A stretch of DNA of 41,899 nt from Nocardioides sp. (GCA_025965335.1 JAOPXC010000454.1:1-41899), one strand, 5' to 3'; counted from the first letter of the stretch, positions 31,834-39,398 are shown. The notes: a model not told the origin generated them from the letters alone. Numbers and translations: made by a program.

Positions 31834-32207
31834 GCCTCCTGACCGAAGAGGACAAGCAAGGGATCACAGAGCTGCTGATGGGTCGGAAGGTCGTCAAGGT
31901 CACCGATGACACGCTCCAACTCGACAACGGCACCGTCCTCACCCTGCGGGGCAACGAGGGCGGCTGCGCGTGCAGCGCCGGTGACTACGAGCTGACCGAG
32001 CTGAACGGCGTGGACAACATCATCACCAACGTCGAGTTCGAGGACAGCCCGGCTGGTGACGACGAGACGGGCGAGGGCTTCTACCGGATCTTCGTGTTCG
32101 CGGACAACCAGCGCATCAACCTCGCCACGTTCGAGGGCTCGGACGGCAACGGCTACTACGGGACCGGATACGCGATCGAGGTCCGACCGGGCGGTGACCC
32201 GGCATGA
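31830..32207 (+). CDS. Hypothetical, DUF7448-like
   Basis: 125 residues, GTGA overlap. LLMGRKVVKVTDDTLQLDNGTVLTLRGNEGGCACSAGDYELTEL ... YRIFVFADNQRINLATFEGSDGNGYYGTGYAIEV recalls a family met in actinophages and annotated DUF7448. Function unknown. Confidence 0.65.
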   Translation: MSLLTEEDKQGITELLMGRKVVKVTDDTLQLDNGTVLTLRGNEGGCACSAGDYELTELNGVDNIITNVEFEDSPAGDDETGEGFYRIFVFADNQRINLATFEGSDGNGYYGTGYAIEVRPGGDPA

Positions 32208-32368
32208 GGCGCGTCTCGCTGTTCGTCGCTGCCGCCGTCGCGGGGGCCTCACTCACCGCGTGCGGCCCGAAGGTCGAGTGCAACGACGGCACCCGCCAGG
32301 CGTCGCGCGGGCGCACCACCTGCTCCGGCCACGGCGGCGTCAAGCTGGTGGGCCGCAGGCATGGCTGA
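32204..32368 (+). CDS. Small lipoprotein, DUF3761-like
   Basis: 54 residues, ATGA overlap; too short for the ORF track. Signal peptide with lipobox LTAC (Cys20), then CNDGTRQASRGRTTCSGHGGVKLV, which fits the DUF3761 pattern C-x-DGT ... TCS-x-HGGV. A phage lipoprotein on the outer face of the membrane is the form of several superinfection exclusion proteins; this role is inferred. Confidence 0.72.
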   Translation: MRRVSLFVAAAVAGASLTACGPKVECNDGTRQASRGRTTCSGHGGVKLVGRRHG

Positions 32369-32684
32369 CACCGCGACCCTGCCCGCCCGCTACGCCGACC
32401 AGAACGCCAAGCGGCGCCTGAGGCGAGCGTCCGACCGGGCGGAACGCGATGCCCGGGATGCCGTCTGGATACGGGAGGCCGTCGCGCGGGCGCAGACCCG
32501 GCAGCGGGAGATCCGGATCGTGCGCCTGCCCGGCGGGAACATGCCGCTGGGCGCGCTCGCCGGGGCCGACACGGTCCACCCGTTCGTCCCCGACGGACAC
32601 ACCGGCACGTCGTGCATGGCCTGCTTCGGCTGGTCCAACGACTACCGGCACACCCACCGCGTGAACGGAGCCAACCGTGGCTAG
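32361..32684 (+). CDS. Hypothetical protein with Cys/His end
   Basis: 107 residues, overlapping the lipoprotein by 8 bases. A basic helix (KRRLRRASDRAERDARDAVWIREAVARAQ) is followed by HPFVPDGHTGTSCMACFGWSNDYRHTH, a possible metal site. Confidence 0.6.
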   Translation: MADTATLPARYADQNAKRRLRRASDRAERDARDAVWIREAVARAQTRQREIRIVRLPGGNMPLGALAGADTVHPFVPDGHTGTSCMACFGWSNDYRHTHRVNGANRG

Positions 32685-32937
32685 CCCCGACCTGAGCACC
32701 GAGCAGGCCATGCCGACGCCGAACGAATCCCCGTCCGTGCAGGGCATGGTCCGCGCTGACCTGGAGACCCGGGAGGAGATCGGCCGCGAGCGGTACGGCA
32801 CCGCGCTGCAGCCGCACAACGGCCGTGACGCCCTGCGCGACGCATACGAAGAGGCGTTGGACCTCGCGTGCTATCTGCGGCAGGCGATCGCCGAGCGGCC
32901 GCAGGAGGAGGTGGCCACCGGTGGCCAGGCGACGTGA
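32677..32937 (+). CDS. Helical protein, MazG-like candidate
   Basis: 86 residues, GTG start. REEIGRERYGTALQPHNGRDALRDAYEEALDLACYLRQAI is a two-helix pattern common in phage small proteins, some annotated MazG-like. The expected E-x-x-E residues are partly present (YEEALD). It could act on nucleotides; tentative. Confidence 0.6.
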   Translation: MASPDLSTEQAMPTPNESPSVQGMVRADLETREEIGRERYGTALQPHNGRDALRDAYEEALDLACYLRQAIAERPQEEVATGGQAT

Positions 32938-33136
32938 CCGCCTCCGCTGGTGGATCGCCCGCCAGCTCGACCGGCTGCCCGGCCAGTGCTGGGCCGACCT
33001 CCACTTCTGGGCCGGGCGGGACAACGCGCGCACCACGCCCTGGTCGCCGCTGTCACCCGGCTGCAAGCTCGACCTCGCCGAGCGGGGCGCGTGCTACTGC
33101 GGGAAGCTCCGCGCGTCGGAGGTGCCTCGTGGCTAG
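32921..33136 (+). CDS. Basic Cys-containing protein
   Basis: 71 residues from GTG 32921 behind GGAGGAGG. RRRDRLRWWIARQLDRLPGQCWADLHFW then CYCGK. Overlaps its neighbours on both sides. No family is recognised. Confidence 0.55.
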   Translation: MARRRDRLRWWIARQLDRLPGQCWADLHFWAGRDNARTTPWSPLSPGCKLDLAERGACYCGKLRASEVPRG

Positions 33137-33416
33137 CGCCGGGCCGTGGGGGCTGTGCCTCTGCGGGCACTCGATGTTGCTCCACGACGTCGAGGACATG
33201 GAGGGGAACAACCCCTCGTGCTGCGTCGAGGGATGCGACCAACGAGGCTGCCGTACCCCGCCCTCTGACGACGTCGAGCACTGCGAGCGGTGCGGGGAGC
33301 GCCTCTACAGCCCGGCCGAAACCGAGACCCACAACCGGACGGTGCACAACTTCGGGCCGGTCGGCACCGTCTGGCCCGAAGCCGAACCCGAGACACGGCG
33401 GGCCGACCGTGGCTGA
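33129..33416 (+). CDS. Zinc-finger protein
   Basis: 95 residues from GTG 33129. Two Cys-rich parts: CLCGHSMLLHDVED ... CCVEGCDQRGC, and CERCGERLYSPAETETHNRTVH, a classical C2H2-type finger. Could bind nucleic acid or protein. Confidence 0.65.
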   Translation: MASAGPWGLCLCGHSMLLHDVEDMEGNNPSCCVEGCDQRGCRTPPSDDVEHCERCGERLYSPAETETHNRTVHNFGPVGTVWPEAEPETRRADRG

Positions 33417-33741
33417 GACGCTCCTCGACCGCATCAAGCAGCACGCCCAGATCCCCGACGCCTACTCGTGGGCGGTCCTCGGGATCTCGGTGCGCGACGC
33501 CCGGCTTCTCGTTGCCCAGCACGAACTGCACGAGCAGCGCATCGCCGCCCTCCGCGACCAGCTCGGCGACCCGAAACGGTGCGAGGACTGTGGCCGGACC
33601 GCCCGCGAACTCATCGCCGTGCAAGACCCGGACGGGCGCATCACCGGCTGGGTCGGACCGACCTGCAAGCGGCGCCGGGACGAGAAAGCCGAGCGGGGAG
33701 CCGGCGTGCAGCTGCCCCTCGCCGAGCGGGGGCCGCTGTGA
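33409..33741 (+). CDS. Hypothetical protein with CEDCG motif
   Basis: 110 residues from GTG 33409, overlapping the previous stop by 8 bases. Helical start, then RCEDCGRTARELIAVQDPDGRITGWVGPTCKRRRDE: possibly a half zinc site. The tail ends AERGPL. Recurs in actinophages as a small early protein. Confidence 0.6.
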   Translation: MAETLLDRIKQHAQIPDAYSWAVLGISVRDARLLVAQHELHEQRIAALRDQLGDPKRCEDCGRTARELIAVQDPDGRITGWVGPTCKRRRDEKAERGAGVQLPLAERGPL

Positions 33742-33992
33742 CCCCGGCCGTCGGCGAGATGTACACCGTGGTGCCGCACATGCTGCCGCACGGCGACCGG
33801 TGCGGCACCTTCCACTGCCGCGTCACCAGTGGACCCCGCGACGGCAAGGCCATCGTCCAGCAGATGAAGATCGACGGGCAGCGGTGGAAGCCGTCTATGA
33901 GCACCTGCGTCTTCATCACCGCGCTACGACCGCTCGAGGTCCAGGTCGACCTGTTCGGCGACCCGTCACCCGTCCGAGGGACTGACGCATGA
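33738..33992 (+). CDS. Hypothetical protein
   Basis: 84 residues, GTGA overlap. HMLPHGDRCGTFHCRVTSGPRDGKAIVQQMKIDGQRW: beta-type, with RCGTFHC. Ends VQVDLFGDPSPV. Unknown role. Confidence 0.55.
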   Translation: MTPAVGEMYTVVPHMLPHGDRCGTFHCRVTSGPRDGKAIVQQMKIDGQRWKPSMSTCVFITALRPLEVQVDLFGDPSPVRGTDA

Positions 33993-34183
33993 CTAGACGC
34001 GTGACTACCGTCCGGCACGTCTTCATTGCCGATCCTGACGTGCCTCCCGACATGAACGGGATCGGGGCCTGCGCCACCTGCCACTGCATGGGCAAGTCCG
34101 ACGACAGCCGCCACAAGATGCCCGACCTGTTCGACGAGGACGAAGAGCACCGCCGGCGTGCCGGCGAGAGAGGAGGCGCCTGA
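33989..34183 (+). CDS. Small Cys-motif protein
   Basis: 64 residues, ATGA overlap. CATCHCMGKSDDSRHKMPD has Cys/His spacing of a small zinc site; the tail is acidic/basic. Typical actinophage mini-protein. Confidence 0.6.
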   Translation: MTRRVTTVRHVFIADPDVPPDMNGIGACATCHCMGKSDDSRHKMPDLFDEDEEHRRRAGERGGA

Positions 34184-34203
34184 CGCCCGGCCCAGGCAGC
34201 CAC

Positions 34204-34223
34204 AGAAGTGTCAAGAAGTGTCA
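34204..34223 (+). repeat. Tandem 10-bp repeat before the initiator gene
   Basis: AGAAGTGTCA occurs twice head to tail directly before the ribosome site of the O-like gene. It may be a protein binding site that controls that gene. TGTCA is also the complement of the TGACA operator core. Confidence 0.55.
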
Positions 34224-34246
34224 GCACCACTCCGGAGGATTCACAC

Positions 34247-35044
34247 GTGACCTCGAACGCCCACGAGCTCGGCGCCTCAGTCGGCGCCTGGAACGCCGTC
34301 GTGCGGCGCGCTCGGATCGGCCGTGAGCGCAAGGCGGCCGCCCTCGTGGTGTCCAGCTACGCCCACGCGAACGGCACCGGCATCCACTGCGGAGTCGCCC
34401 GCCTCGCCGTCGACCTGGAGGTCTCGTACAGCACCGCCAAACGCACCCTCGCATGGCTCCGCAAGGTCGGCCTGATCGAGCTGGTGCGCGTCGGAAACCG
34501 CCGCCGGAACCTGTCCGACGAGTACCGGCTGATCCTCGGCCCCGACGTCCTGGAGAAGATCGACGTGCTCAATCCGGCCGAACATCAGCGCCTCACCGAC
34601 GGCCTCCGCGAGGCGAATCGCAGCGGCGATCACGGGTCATCCAGGGTGACCCCCGATCAAACCAAAACGGCCGAGGACCACGGGTCATCCAGGGTGACCC
34701 CCAAAGACGCGATCACGGGTCAAACGGGGGTCGATCACGGGTCACCTAAGGATGAACCGCCATCTCGCCTATGCACCTACCCGAAAGATCTTTCGCTCCT
34801 GAAAACCGCTGACGATGAAGATCTTGGAGGGCGAGTCACGGTGGAGGCGATCGCACACAAACCCGAAGAGCCGTCCGTCGTCGTCGAGATCTTCCCGGGA
34901 GCCGCACAGGAAGCGCGGTACCGGCCGGCGCCGCGATGGTCGACCCGATCGCAGGACACCCTCGCCGAAGCCAGCGCTGCCCGCGCCGCCGCCGTAGCCG
35001 CCCACCGAGCCAGCACTGCGACCAACACGACGGAGGCATCGTGA
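34247..35044 (+). CDS. Replication initiator, lambda O-like winged helix protein
   Basis: 265 residues from GTG 34247 behind CGGAGGA. Residues about 15-95 are a winged helix of the phage/plasmid initiator type (KAAALVVSSYAHANGTGIHCGVARLAVDLEVSYSTAKRTLAWLRKVGLIELVRVGNRRR). Residues about 125-170 repeat DHGSSRVTP because the DNA carries iterons. The C-terminal part is variable and Ala-rich. No helicase loader follows. It likely binds the iterons in its own gene and opens the origin, as lambda O does. Confidence 0.75.
   Translation: MTSNAHELGASVGAWNAVVRRARIGRERKAAALVVSSYAHANGTGIHCGVARLAVDLEVSYSTAKRTLAWLRKVGLIELVRVGNRRRNLSDEYRLILGPDVLEKIDVLNPAEHQRLTDGLREANRSGDHGSSRVTPDQTKTAEDHGSSRVTPKDAITGQTGVDHGSPKDEPPSRLCTYPKDLSLLKTADDEDLGGRVTVEAIAHKPEEPSVVVEIFPGAAQEARYRPAPRWSTRSQDTLAEASAARAAAVAAHRASTATNTTEAS
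34628..34746 (+). repeat. Four iterons within the initiator gene
   Basis: GA(T/C)CACGGGTCA occurs at 34628, 34676, 34711 and 34733. Copies 1 and 2 extend to 27 bases (GATCACGGGTCATCCAGGGTGACCCCC) and hold an inverted repeat GGGTCA-x7-TGACCC. Spacings are 48, 35 and 22 bases. Confidence 0.8.
34760..34825 (+). other. AT-richer segment, candidate DNA unwinding element
   Basis: Right after the iterons lies a segment clearly lower in GC than the rest of the window. It contains a perfect 14-bp palindrome, CGAAAGATCTTTCG (34782-34795), and a second AAGATCTT (34818). Iterons then AT-rich DNA inside an initiator gene is the arrangement of the lambda origin. Confidence 0.6.
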
Positions 35045-35364
35045 CCCAGCCCGCCGACTCGCTCTCGGAACGCATCCACGCCCTGATCTTCAACGGCATC
35101 ACCCGCGCCTCGGCGCAGAGGGCCGACTTCTGGATGCCGTTGACAGAGCGCGAGCGCATGACCCAAGCGGTGTACGCCGAGCTACGCGCCGGGAACATCG
35201 AGTTCCGGCTCGGCGGCCTCGCCCTGCTCGCGGAGGCCGTCGACCACGAAGCCCGCCTGACCGCTGGAACGCAGCCGACGTGCCTCGGCCGCGACATGGA
35301 CTGCGGTCGCCCGCTGCCCTGCCCTGACCACGGTGCGCCCGCTGCCGAAACGGAGACCCGGTGA
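35041..35364 (+). CDS. Hypothetical protein
   Basis: 107 residues, GTGA overlap with the initiator gene. Helical (SLSERIHALIFNGITRASAQRADFWMPLTERERMTQAVYAELRAG) with a Cys-containing end (CLGRDMDCGRPLPCPDHG). Not a recognisable helicase loader. Confidence 0.6.
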   Translation: MTQPADSLSERIHALIFNGITRASAQRADFWMPLTERERMTQAVYAELRAGNIEFRLGGLALLAEAVDHEARLTAGTQPTCLGRDMDCGRPLPCPDHGAPAAETETR

Positions 35365-35615
35365 TCACCATCCTCAGCGAGCGCTACGCAGCCCGGCTGT
35401 TCCGGCACCTGCGCGAACAGCGCAACCTCACCCGCCGCGAACTCGCCGCCCGGCTCTTCGTCAGCAACGTCACCGTGTCCAACCGCGAGCAGCACCTGCG
35501 CGGCATCGCCACCGACGCCCTCATCGACACCGCCCACGTCCTCGGCTTCGACGTCGCCCTCGTCCCCGCACGCCACCCCGGCGCACGGCCCACCGGCACC
35601 GGATGGCCGGCATGA
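35361..35615 (+). CDS. XRE-family HTH protein
   Basis: 84 residues, GTGA overlap. LFRHLREQRNLTRRELAARLFVSNVTVSNREQHLRGIATDALIDTAHVLGFDVALVP is a Cro/CI-type HTH. Second XRE protein of the phage, in the early operon, so it may tune late or replication genes. Confidence 0.78.
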   Translation: MITILSERYAARLFRHLREQRNLTRRELAARLFVSNVTVSNREQHLRGIATDALIDTAHVLGFDVALVPARHPGARPTGTGWPA

Positions 35616-35992
35616 GCGAGCCCATCCCCGTCCGCGTGCTGCGACATAAGTGCCCACACTGCGGACGCACCGCGTCCCGGCCCGGTCGAGCCCGCGAGCA
35701 CATTGCCCGCTGCTGGCACAACCCCGAGGCGCGCGGCTGCAAGACGTGCAAGCACTTCGAGCCCTACGGCGGCGAGAGCGACGACGGGTGCGACGCGGGA
35801 GTCAGCCTCACCGGCCGGGCCGCCTGCGGAGGATGCGGCGGCGCGAACTTCGTCTTCACCGGCGAGTACTTCCGGCCGCGTTTCGCTGCCGGCGGACCGG
35901 TCATGGGCCCGTGCCCGCAGTGCGGCGGCGACGGCGCCGAGATCAAGCCCGGTCCGATCGTGGGCTGCGACCGATGGGAGCACGAGGCATGA
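35612..35992 (+). CDS. Multi-zinc-site protein
   Basis: 126 residues, ATGA overlap. CPHCGRTASRPGRAREHIARCWHNPEARGCKTCKHF, CGGCGG and CPQCGGDG give several treble-clef or zinc-ribbon sites. Could be a DNA/RNA-binding or host-interaction protein. No family is named. Confidence 0.65.
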   Translation: MSEPIPVRVLRHKCPHCGRTASRPGRAREHIARCWHNPEARGCKTCKHFEPYGGESDDGCDAGVSLTGRAACGGCGGANFVFTGEYFRPRFAAGGPVMGPCPQCGGDGAEIKPGPIVGCDRWEHEA

Positions 35993-36168
35993 GCGACCGC
36001 GACGCCCTCAACGCCTACATGCGCGAATGGCGGTCCAGGCCCGAAGTCCAGCGCCGCGAGCGGGCCAAGGCCGCCGCACGCAGCCGGGCACTCACACGCC
36101 TCGCCGACGAACACCCCGAGCGGTACCGGGAGCTGCTCGTCGACGAGCTCACCAAGGGAGCCGCATGA
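35989..36168 (+). CDS. Small basic protein
   Basis: 59 residues, ATGA overlap. LNAYMREWRSRPEVQRRERAKAAARSRALTRLADEHPERYRELL is one basic helical unit, a form common among phage DNA-binding mini-proteins. Confidence 0.6.
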   Translation: MSDRDALNAYMREWRSRPEVQRRERAKAAARSRALTRLADEHPERYRELLVDELTKGAA

Positions 36169-36491
36169 CCTGCACCGTCGGCTGTCTCAAGCCCACACCG
36201 AGCCAGGCCCACTGCTCCGCGTGCCACCGCACCTTCGGGTCGGTGACGGGCTTCGACCGGCACCGGCGTGGGGGCGTGTGCGCCAACCCGGCGACGCTGA
36301 TGCCGCCGTCGCACGTCATGCACCGGGACCGGAACGGCGTCTGGCGGATGGCTGGACCCGACCCGACTGCCAGAGGATGGCCGCGCGCCGCCACCAGCGG
36401 GCCACCGGACGACGAAACCGGCTCGGTGGTAGGCCGGGACACCCCGGACGATCTTGAGGCCGGAGAAACGATCTCAGGCGGTCGCGCGTGA
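36165..36491 (+). CDS. Phage FDXHR-type zinc-binding protein
   Basis: 108 residues, ATGA overlap. HCSACHRTFGSVTGFDRHRRGGVCANP fits the phage zinc domain named after its FD-x-HR motif (C-x2-C ... FDxHR ... C). The tail is acidic and disordered. Role unknown, common in actinophages. Confidence 0.72.
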   Translation: MTCTVGCLKPTPSQAHCSACHRTFGSVTGFDRHRRGGVCANPATLMPPSHVMHRDRNGVWRMAGPDPTARGWPRAATSGPPDDETGSVVGRDTPDDLEAGETISGGRA

Positions 36492-36850
36492 CCACGTACC
36501 GCACCGTCGTCAGCGATTCACTCGGCCACTGGGGCGTCACCATCGTCCGTGAGCAGGATGATGAGCAGGATCAGCTCGTCGCCGTGGTCGTCAACGGCGA
36601 CCAGGCGCTCGCCGAGCGGATCTGCGCGTTGCTGAACGCATCCGGCGAGGAGTGGAACCGGGTCATCGAATACGGCGAGGCCCAGATTCGGGCGTCCCTC
36701 GGCGTGCGCGACTCGTGCATTTGCCCTGACCCGAACTGCCCGGTCCACCACGGACGGCGAGCACGTGGGCCCAAGCCGCCACCGGTCGGCCCTGGCTGCG
36801 TCTGCGACGGCTCCGGCCGCACCTGCCCACGACACGGGGTGGTCCTGTGA
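36488..36850 (+). CDS. Hypothetical protein with C-terminal Cys/His motifs
   Basis: 120 residues, GTGA overlap. The N-terminus is an alpha/beta unit (HWGVTIVREQDDEQDQLVAVVVNGDQALAERICALLN); the end has CICPDPNCPVHHGRR and CVCDGSGRTCPRH, zinc-like pairs. Confidence 0.62.
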   Translation: MTTYRTVVSDSLGHWGVTIVREQDDEQDQLVAVVVNGDQALAERICALLNASGEEWNRVIEYGEAQIRASLGVRDSCICPDPNCPVHHGRRARGPKPPPVGPGCVCDGSGRTCPRHGVVL

Positions 36851-37053
36851 GCCCCACCGCCGCGCCCGCCTGGATGGGCCTCACCGGCGACCACCTCATC
36901 GAAACCTGCCCCCACCGCGAACGCAGCCGGGACGAACTCGAGCGGCACGGCTGGTGGCGGCAATGCCTCGGCCAGGTCGACCCCGACGGCGGCGACCTGT
37001 GCCGCTGGTGCGTCCGCGTCTGGCAAGCCCGCGAGCGGAAGGCAGGCGCGTGA
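36847..37053 (+). CDS. Small Cys/Trp protein
   Basis: 68 residues, GTGA overlap. CPHRERSRDELERHGWWRQCLGQ and CRWCVRVWQARERK. Metal binding is possible. Unknown. Confidence 0.58.
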   Translation: MSPTAAPAWMGLTGDHLIETCPHRERSRDELERHGWWRQCLGQVDPDGGDLCRWCVRVWQARERKAGA

Positions 37054-37925
37054 GCGACAACCTCTGCGTCCGGTGCCGCAAGCCCATGCCCGACTCGGCG
37101 TACGTGTGCGCCCAGGACGCCCAGGGCCTCGCTGACGACCTCCTGCGGGCCGCCGGGCATGCCGAGGACGCCGAAGCCGTCATCGCCCGCCAGGCGCGCT
37201 ACGGGGGCGGCGGACGGGGCGGATCCAGCGAACCCCTGCCCGTCGACCTCACCGCCTCGACCAAGCTCAACGCCGTCAAGCTCGCCATCTGCGGATGGGC
37301 CGAGATCGCCATCCACGAGACCGGCCGCCGGCCCGCATGGCGGCCGCTCGCCGGACCGCTCTGCCCGCCCACCGGCACGCGGTGCCTGCACGGCAGCTGC
37401 GACGGCATCCGCCGGCGGCAGCCGCCCACCGACATCGCCCGGGACGCCGCGTGGCTCGCCCGGCAGACCGGCTGGCTTCGCAAGCATGCGGCCGCCGACG
37501 AGGCCTTCCGCGAGCTCGAAGCCGCCTGCCACCAGCTGGCCCGCCTCGTCGACCGCCCGGCGGACCGGGAGCTCGTCGGCATGTGCGACTGCGGGCGCAC
37601 CCTGTACGCGCCGCACGGCCGAACCGTCGTCACCTGCCCCGCGGTGACGTGCCGGCTGCACTGGAACGTCGCCGAGTCGCGGGACATCCTGCGGCGCTCG
37701 CTGGACGGCAAGCTGGTCACCGCGGCCGAGGCGGCACGGCTCGGCTCGTACCTGGACACCGACCGCAGCCAGTTGCAGATCCGCAAGCTGATCAACGCCT
37801 GGTCGGCGCGGGGCATGGTCTTCGCGCACGGCGAGATCGACGGCGAGCCGACGTACCGGTTCGGCGATGTGGCCGACCGGCTGGCACGCACGCCACGACG
37901 CAACCGCGAAGGAGCAGCAGCATGA
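37050..37925 (+). CDS. DNA-binding-type early protein with zinc sites and C-terminal HTH
   Basis: 291 residues from GTG 37050 (GTGA). It starts with CVRCRKPMPDSAYVC (zinc ribbon), has CDCGRTLYAPHGRTVVTCPAVTCRLHW in the middle, and ends in a winged-helix-like segment (LVTAAEAARLGSYLDTDRSQLQIRKLINAWSARGMVFAHGEIDGEPTYRFGDV). This layout recurs in actinophage early regions. It may regulate or assist replication. Confidence 0.7.
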   Translation: MSDNLCVRCRKPMPDSAYVCAQDAQGLADDLLRAAGHAEDAEAVIARQARYGGGGRGGSSEPLPVDLTASTKLNAVKLAICGWAEIAIHETGRRPAWRPLAGPLCPPTGTRCLHGSCDGIRRRQPPTDIARDAAWLARQTGWLRKHAAADEAFRELEAACHQLARLVDRPADRELVGMCDCGRTLYAPHGRTVVTCPAVTCRLHWNVAESRDILRRSLDGKLVTAAEAARLGSYLDTDRSQLQIRKLINAWSARGMVFAHGEIDGEPTYRFGDVADRLARTPRRNREGAAA

Positions 37926-38107
37926 CCGAGCGACCGCTGTGCGAGCAGCGCGAGCCACACAATCCCCACGTGCAGCCTCCGGGCTTCGCTGCCGTCGCGG
38001 AGTACTGCCCCGGACGGTCCGAACTCACCGAGGGCGTGCGTACCCGCAGGGCACGGCAGCGCGACGCCCAGGCCCTTACCGACCACCTCGCAGGAGGCGC
38101 AGCATGA
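37922..38107 (+). CDS. Small hypothetical protein
   Basis: 61 residues, ATGA overlap. MTERPLCEQREPHNPHVQPPGFAAVAEYCPG with a helical end. No family is recognised. Confidence 0.55.
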   Translation: MTERPLCEQREPHNPHVQPPGFAAVAEYCPGRSELTEGVRTRRARQRDAQALTDHLAGGAA

Positions 38108-38478
38108 TGGACGACCGCAGGCAGCAGCTCAACCCGGCCGGGGTCGCCGCCATCCCGGTGGTCACCAGCAGCACGCCGCCCGAGCCGCCGCCCCCGCCAT
38201 CCGGGGCCCGACCCGGCACAGGCCGCGTACGCATCGCCACCGGCGGCCTGGTCTCGACGACCGCCGTGGTCCAGGTCGACGGGCACGACCTCGCCCACTG
38301 CACCCGGAGCTTCCGGCTGGAAGCGGGCGTCCGCGAGGCCACCCGGCTCACCCTGGACGTGGTCGCCACGAAGGTGGCCGAGTTCGACGGTGAGGCCATC
38401 GTCGGGTTCAACCGCGACTTCGAGGCGCTGCTGGTCGGGCTCGGCTGGACACCACCGGCCGACGAGATGGGAGGCTGA
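38104..38478 (+). CDS. Hypothetical protein
   Basis: 124 residues from ATG 38104 (or ATG 38107). A Pro-rich linker (PPEPPPPPSGARP) is followed by a compact alpha/beta domain (RIATGGLVSTTAVVQVDGHDLAHCTRSFRLEAGVREATRLTLDVVATKVAEFDG). Confidence 0.62.
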   Translation: MMDDRRQQLNPAGVAAIPVVTSSTPPEPPPPPSGARPGTGRVRIATGGLVSTTAVVQVDGHDLAHCTRSFRLEAGVREATRLTLDVVATKVAEFDGEAIVGFNRDFEALLVGLGWTPPADEMGG

Positions 38479-38482
38479 GCGC

Positions 38483-38725
38483 ATGAGCAATCTGGGCGAG
38501 TATGCCGAGTCGATCCGGATCGAGGTCCGCTTCGCCGACCGCGCCGAGATCTACGAGCTGAAGTCCACCGATGCGGTGAAAGTCCGCTCCCAGATCAACA
38601 TCGCGCGCGAGCCCGTCGAGGTCGATACCGGCCTGTCGTTCCGTACGTTCGAGCCGTCGCCCGAGGTTGGTCTCAAGCTCGACGCGACAGGCGGAGAGCT
38701 GACCGCCACGCGGATCAAGCCGTGA
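38483..38725 (+). CDS. Small beta protein
   Basis: 80 residues, ATG behind GGGAGG. IRIEVRFADRAEIYELKSTDAVKVRSQINIAREP, then a beta end. No family is recognised. Overlaps the next GTG (GTGA). Confidence 0.6.
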   Translation: MSNLGEYAESIRIEVRFADRAEIYELKSTDAVKVRSQINIAREPVEVDTGLSFRTFEPSPEVGLKLDATGGELTATRIKP

Positions 38726-38844
38726 CCGGACCCCGGATCCCGCGCTGGTGGAACGCGGTCGGTGTCGTTGGCGCCGCGATCGGCTTGGCCTTCTGGGTGG
38801 CCGTGATCGCGATGGCCTGGCACTTCATCGGCAAGTACTGGTGA
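38722..38844 (+). CDS. Tiny single-span membrane protein
   Basis: 40 residues from GTG 38722. RWWNAVGVVGAAIGLAFWVAVIAMAWHFIGKYW has one membrane helix. Not in the ORF track. Confidence 0.55.
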   Translation: MTGPRIPRWWNAVGVVGAAIGLAFWVAVIAMAWHFIGKYW

Positions 38845-39398
38845 CCAGCATGGACGATCTGGCGACCTGGCTGCGCGCCCAGCTGGACGAGGACGAGCGG
38901 GAGCTGGACGAGGACGAGCGGGTGGCGCGGTCGGCGACGCAGGCGGCGTGGTGGCACAACCGGCGCAAGCAGTGGCTTGGGCCCGAGGCCTTCGAGGCGT
39001 ACGACCAGACCAAGGGCGAGGAGTTCGTCGGCTATGGCGAGAGCCCGTTCAGCGGCTGCGTCGCTGCGACCGGCCCGGCCGATCACCCGCAGTCGGTGGC
39101 CGATGCCGAGCACATCGCTCGCTGGCATCCGGCCCGCGTGCTGGCCCGGGTAGCCACCGAGCGGGCCGAGGTGGACGCCAAGCGGCGGGTCCTGGACCTG
39201 CACAGGCCCGTGCCCACCGGCCCGACATGGCAGCCCGGCCCACCCCAATGCGAGCACTGCGCCAGCCTGTGCCACTCCCGCAGCGGCTTGGCCTGCGAGA
39301 GTCCGGATGCGCCGTACCCCTGCGAGACCGTGCGCCTGGTCGCCCTGCCGTTCGGCGAGCGGGACGGATGGCGCGAGGAGTGGCGTCCGCAACCGTAG
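38841..39398 (+). CDS. DUF6221-like protein
   Basis: 185 residues from GTG 38841 (ATG 38850 possible). DLATWLRAQLDEDERELDEDERVAR, HIARWHPARVLARVATERAEVDAKRRVLDLHRP, CEHCASLCHSRSG and PYPCETVRLVALPFGERDGWREEWRP match the DUF6221 pattern of Streptomyces and actinophages. A perfect 21-bp tandem repeat (38881-38922) encodes the doubled LDEDERE. It closes the early operon. Confidence 0.75.
   Translation: MTSMDDLATWLRAQLDEDERELDEDERVARSATQAAWWHNRRKQWLGPEAFEAYDQTKGEEFVGYGESPFSGCVAATGPADHPQSVADAEHIARWHPARVLARVATERAEVDAKRRVLDLHRPVPTGPTWQPGPPQCEHCASLCHSRSGLACESPDAPYPCETVRLVALPFGERDGWREEWRPQP

Noticed and set aside
34628-34746. CRISPR-like repeats
   Set aside because: Repeat units differ in spacing (48, 35, 22 bases) and lie inside a coding gene; they fit iterons better.
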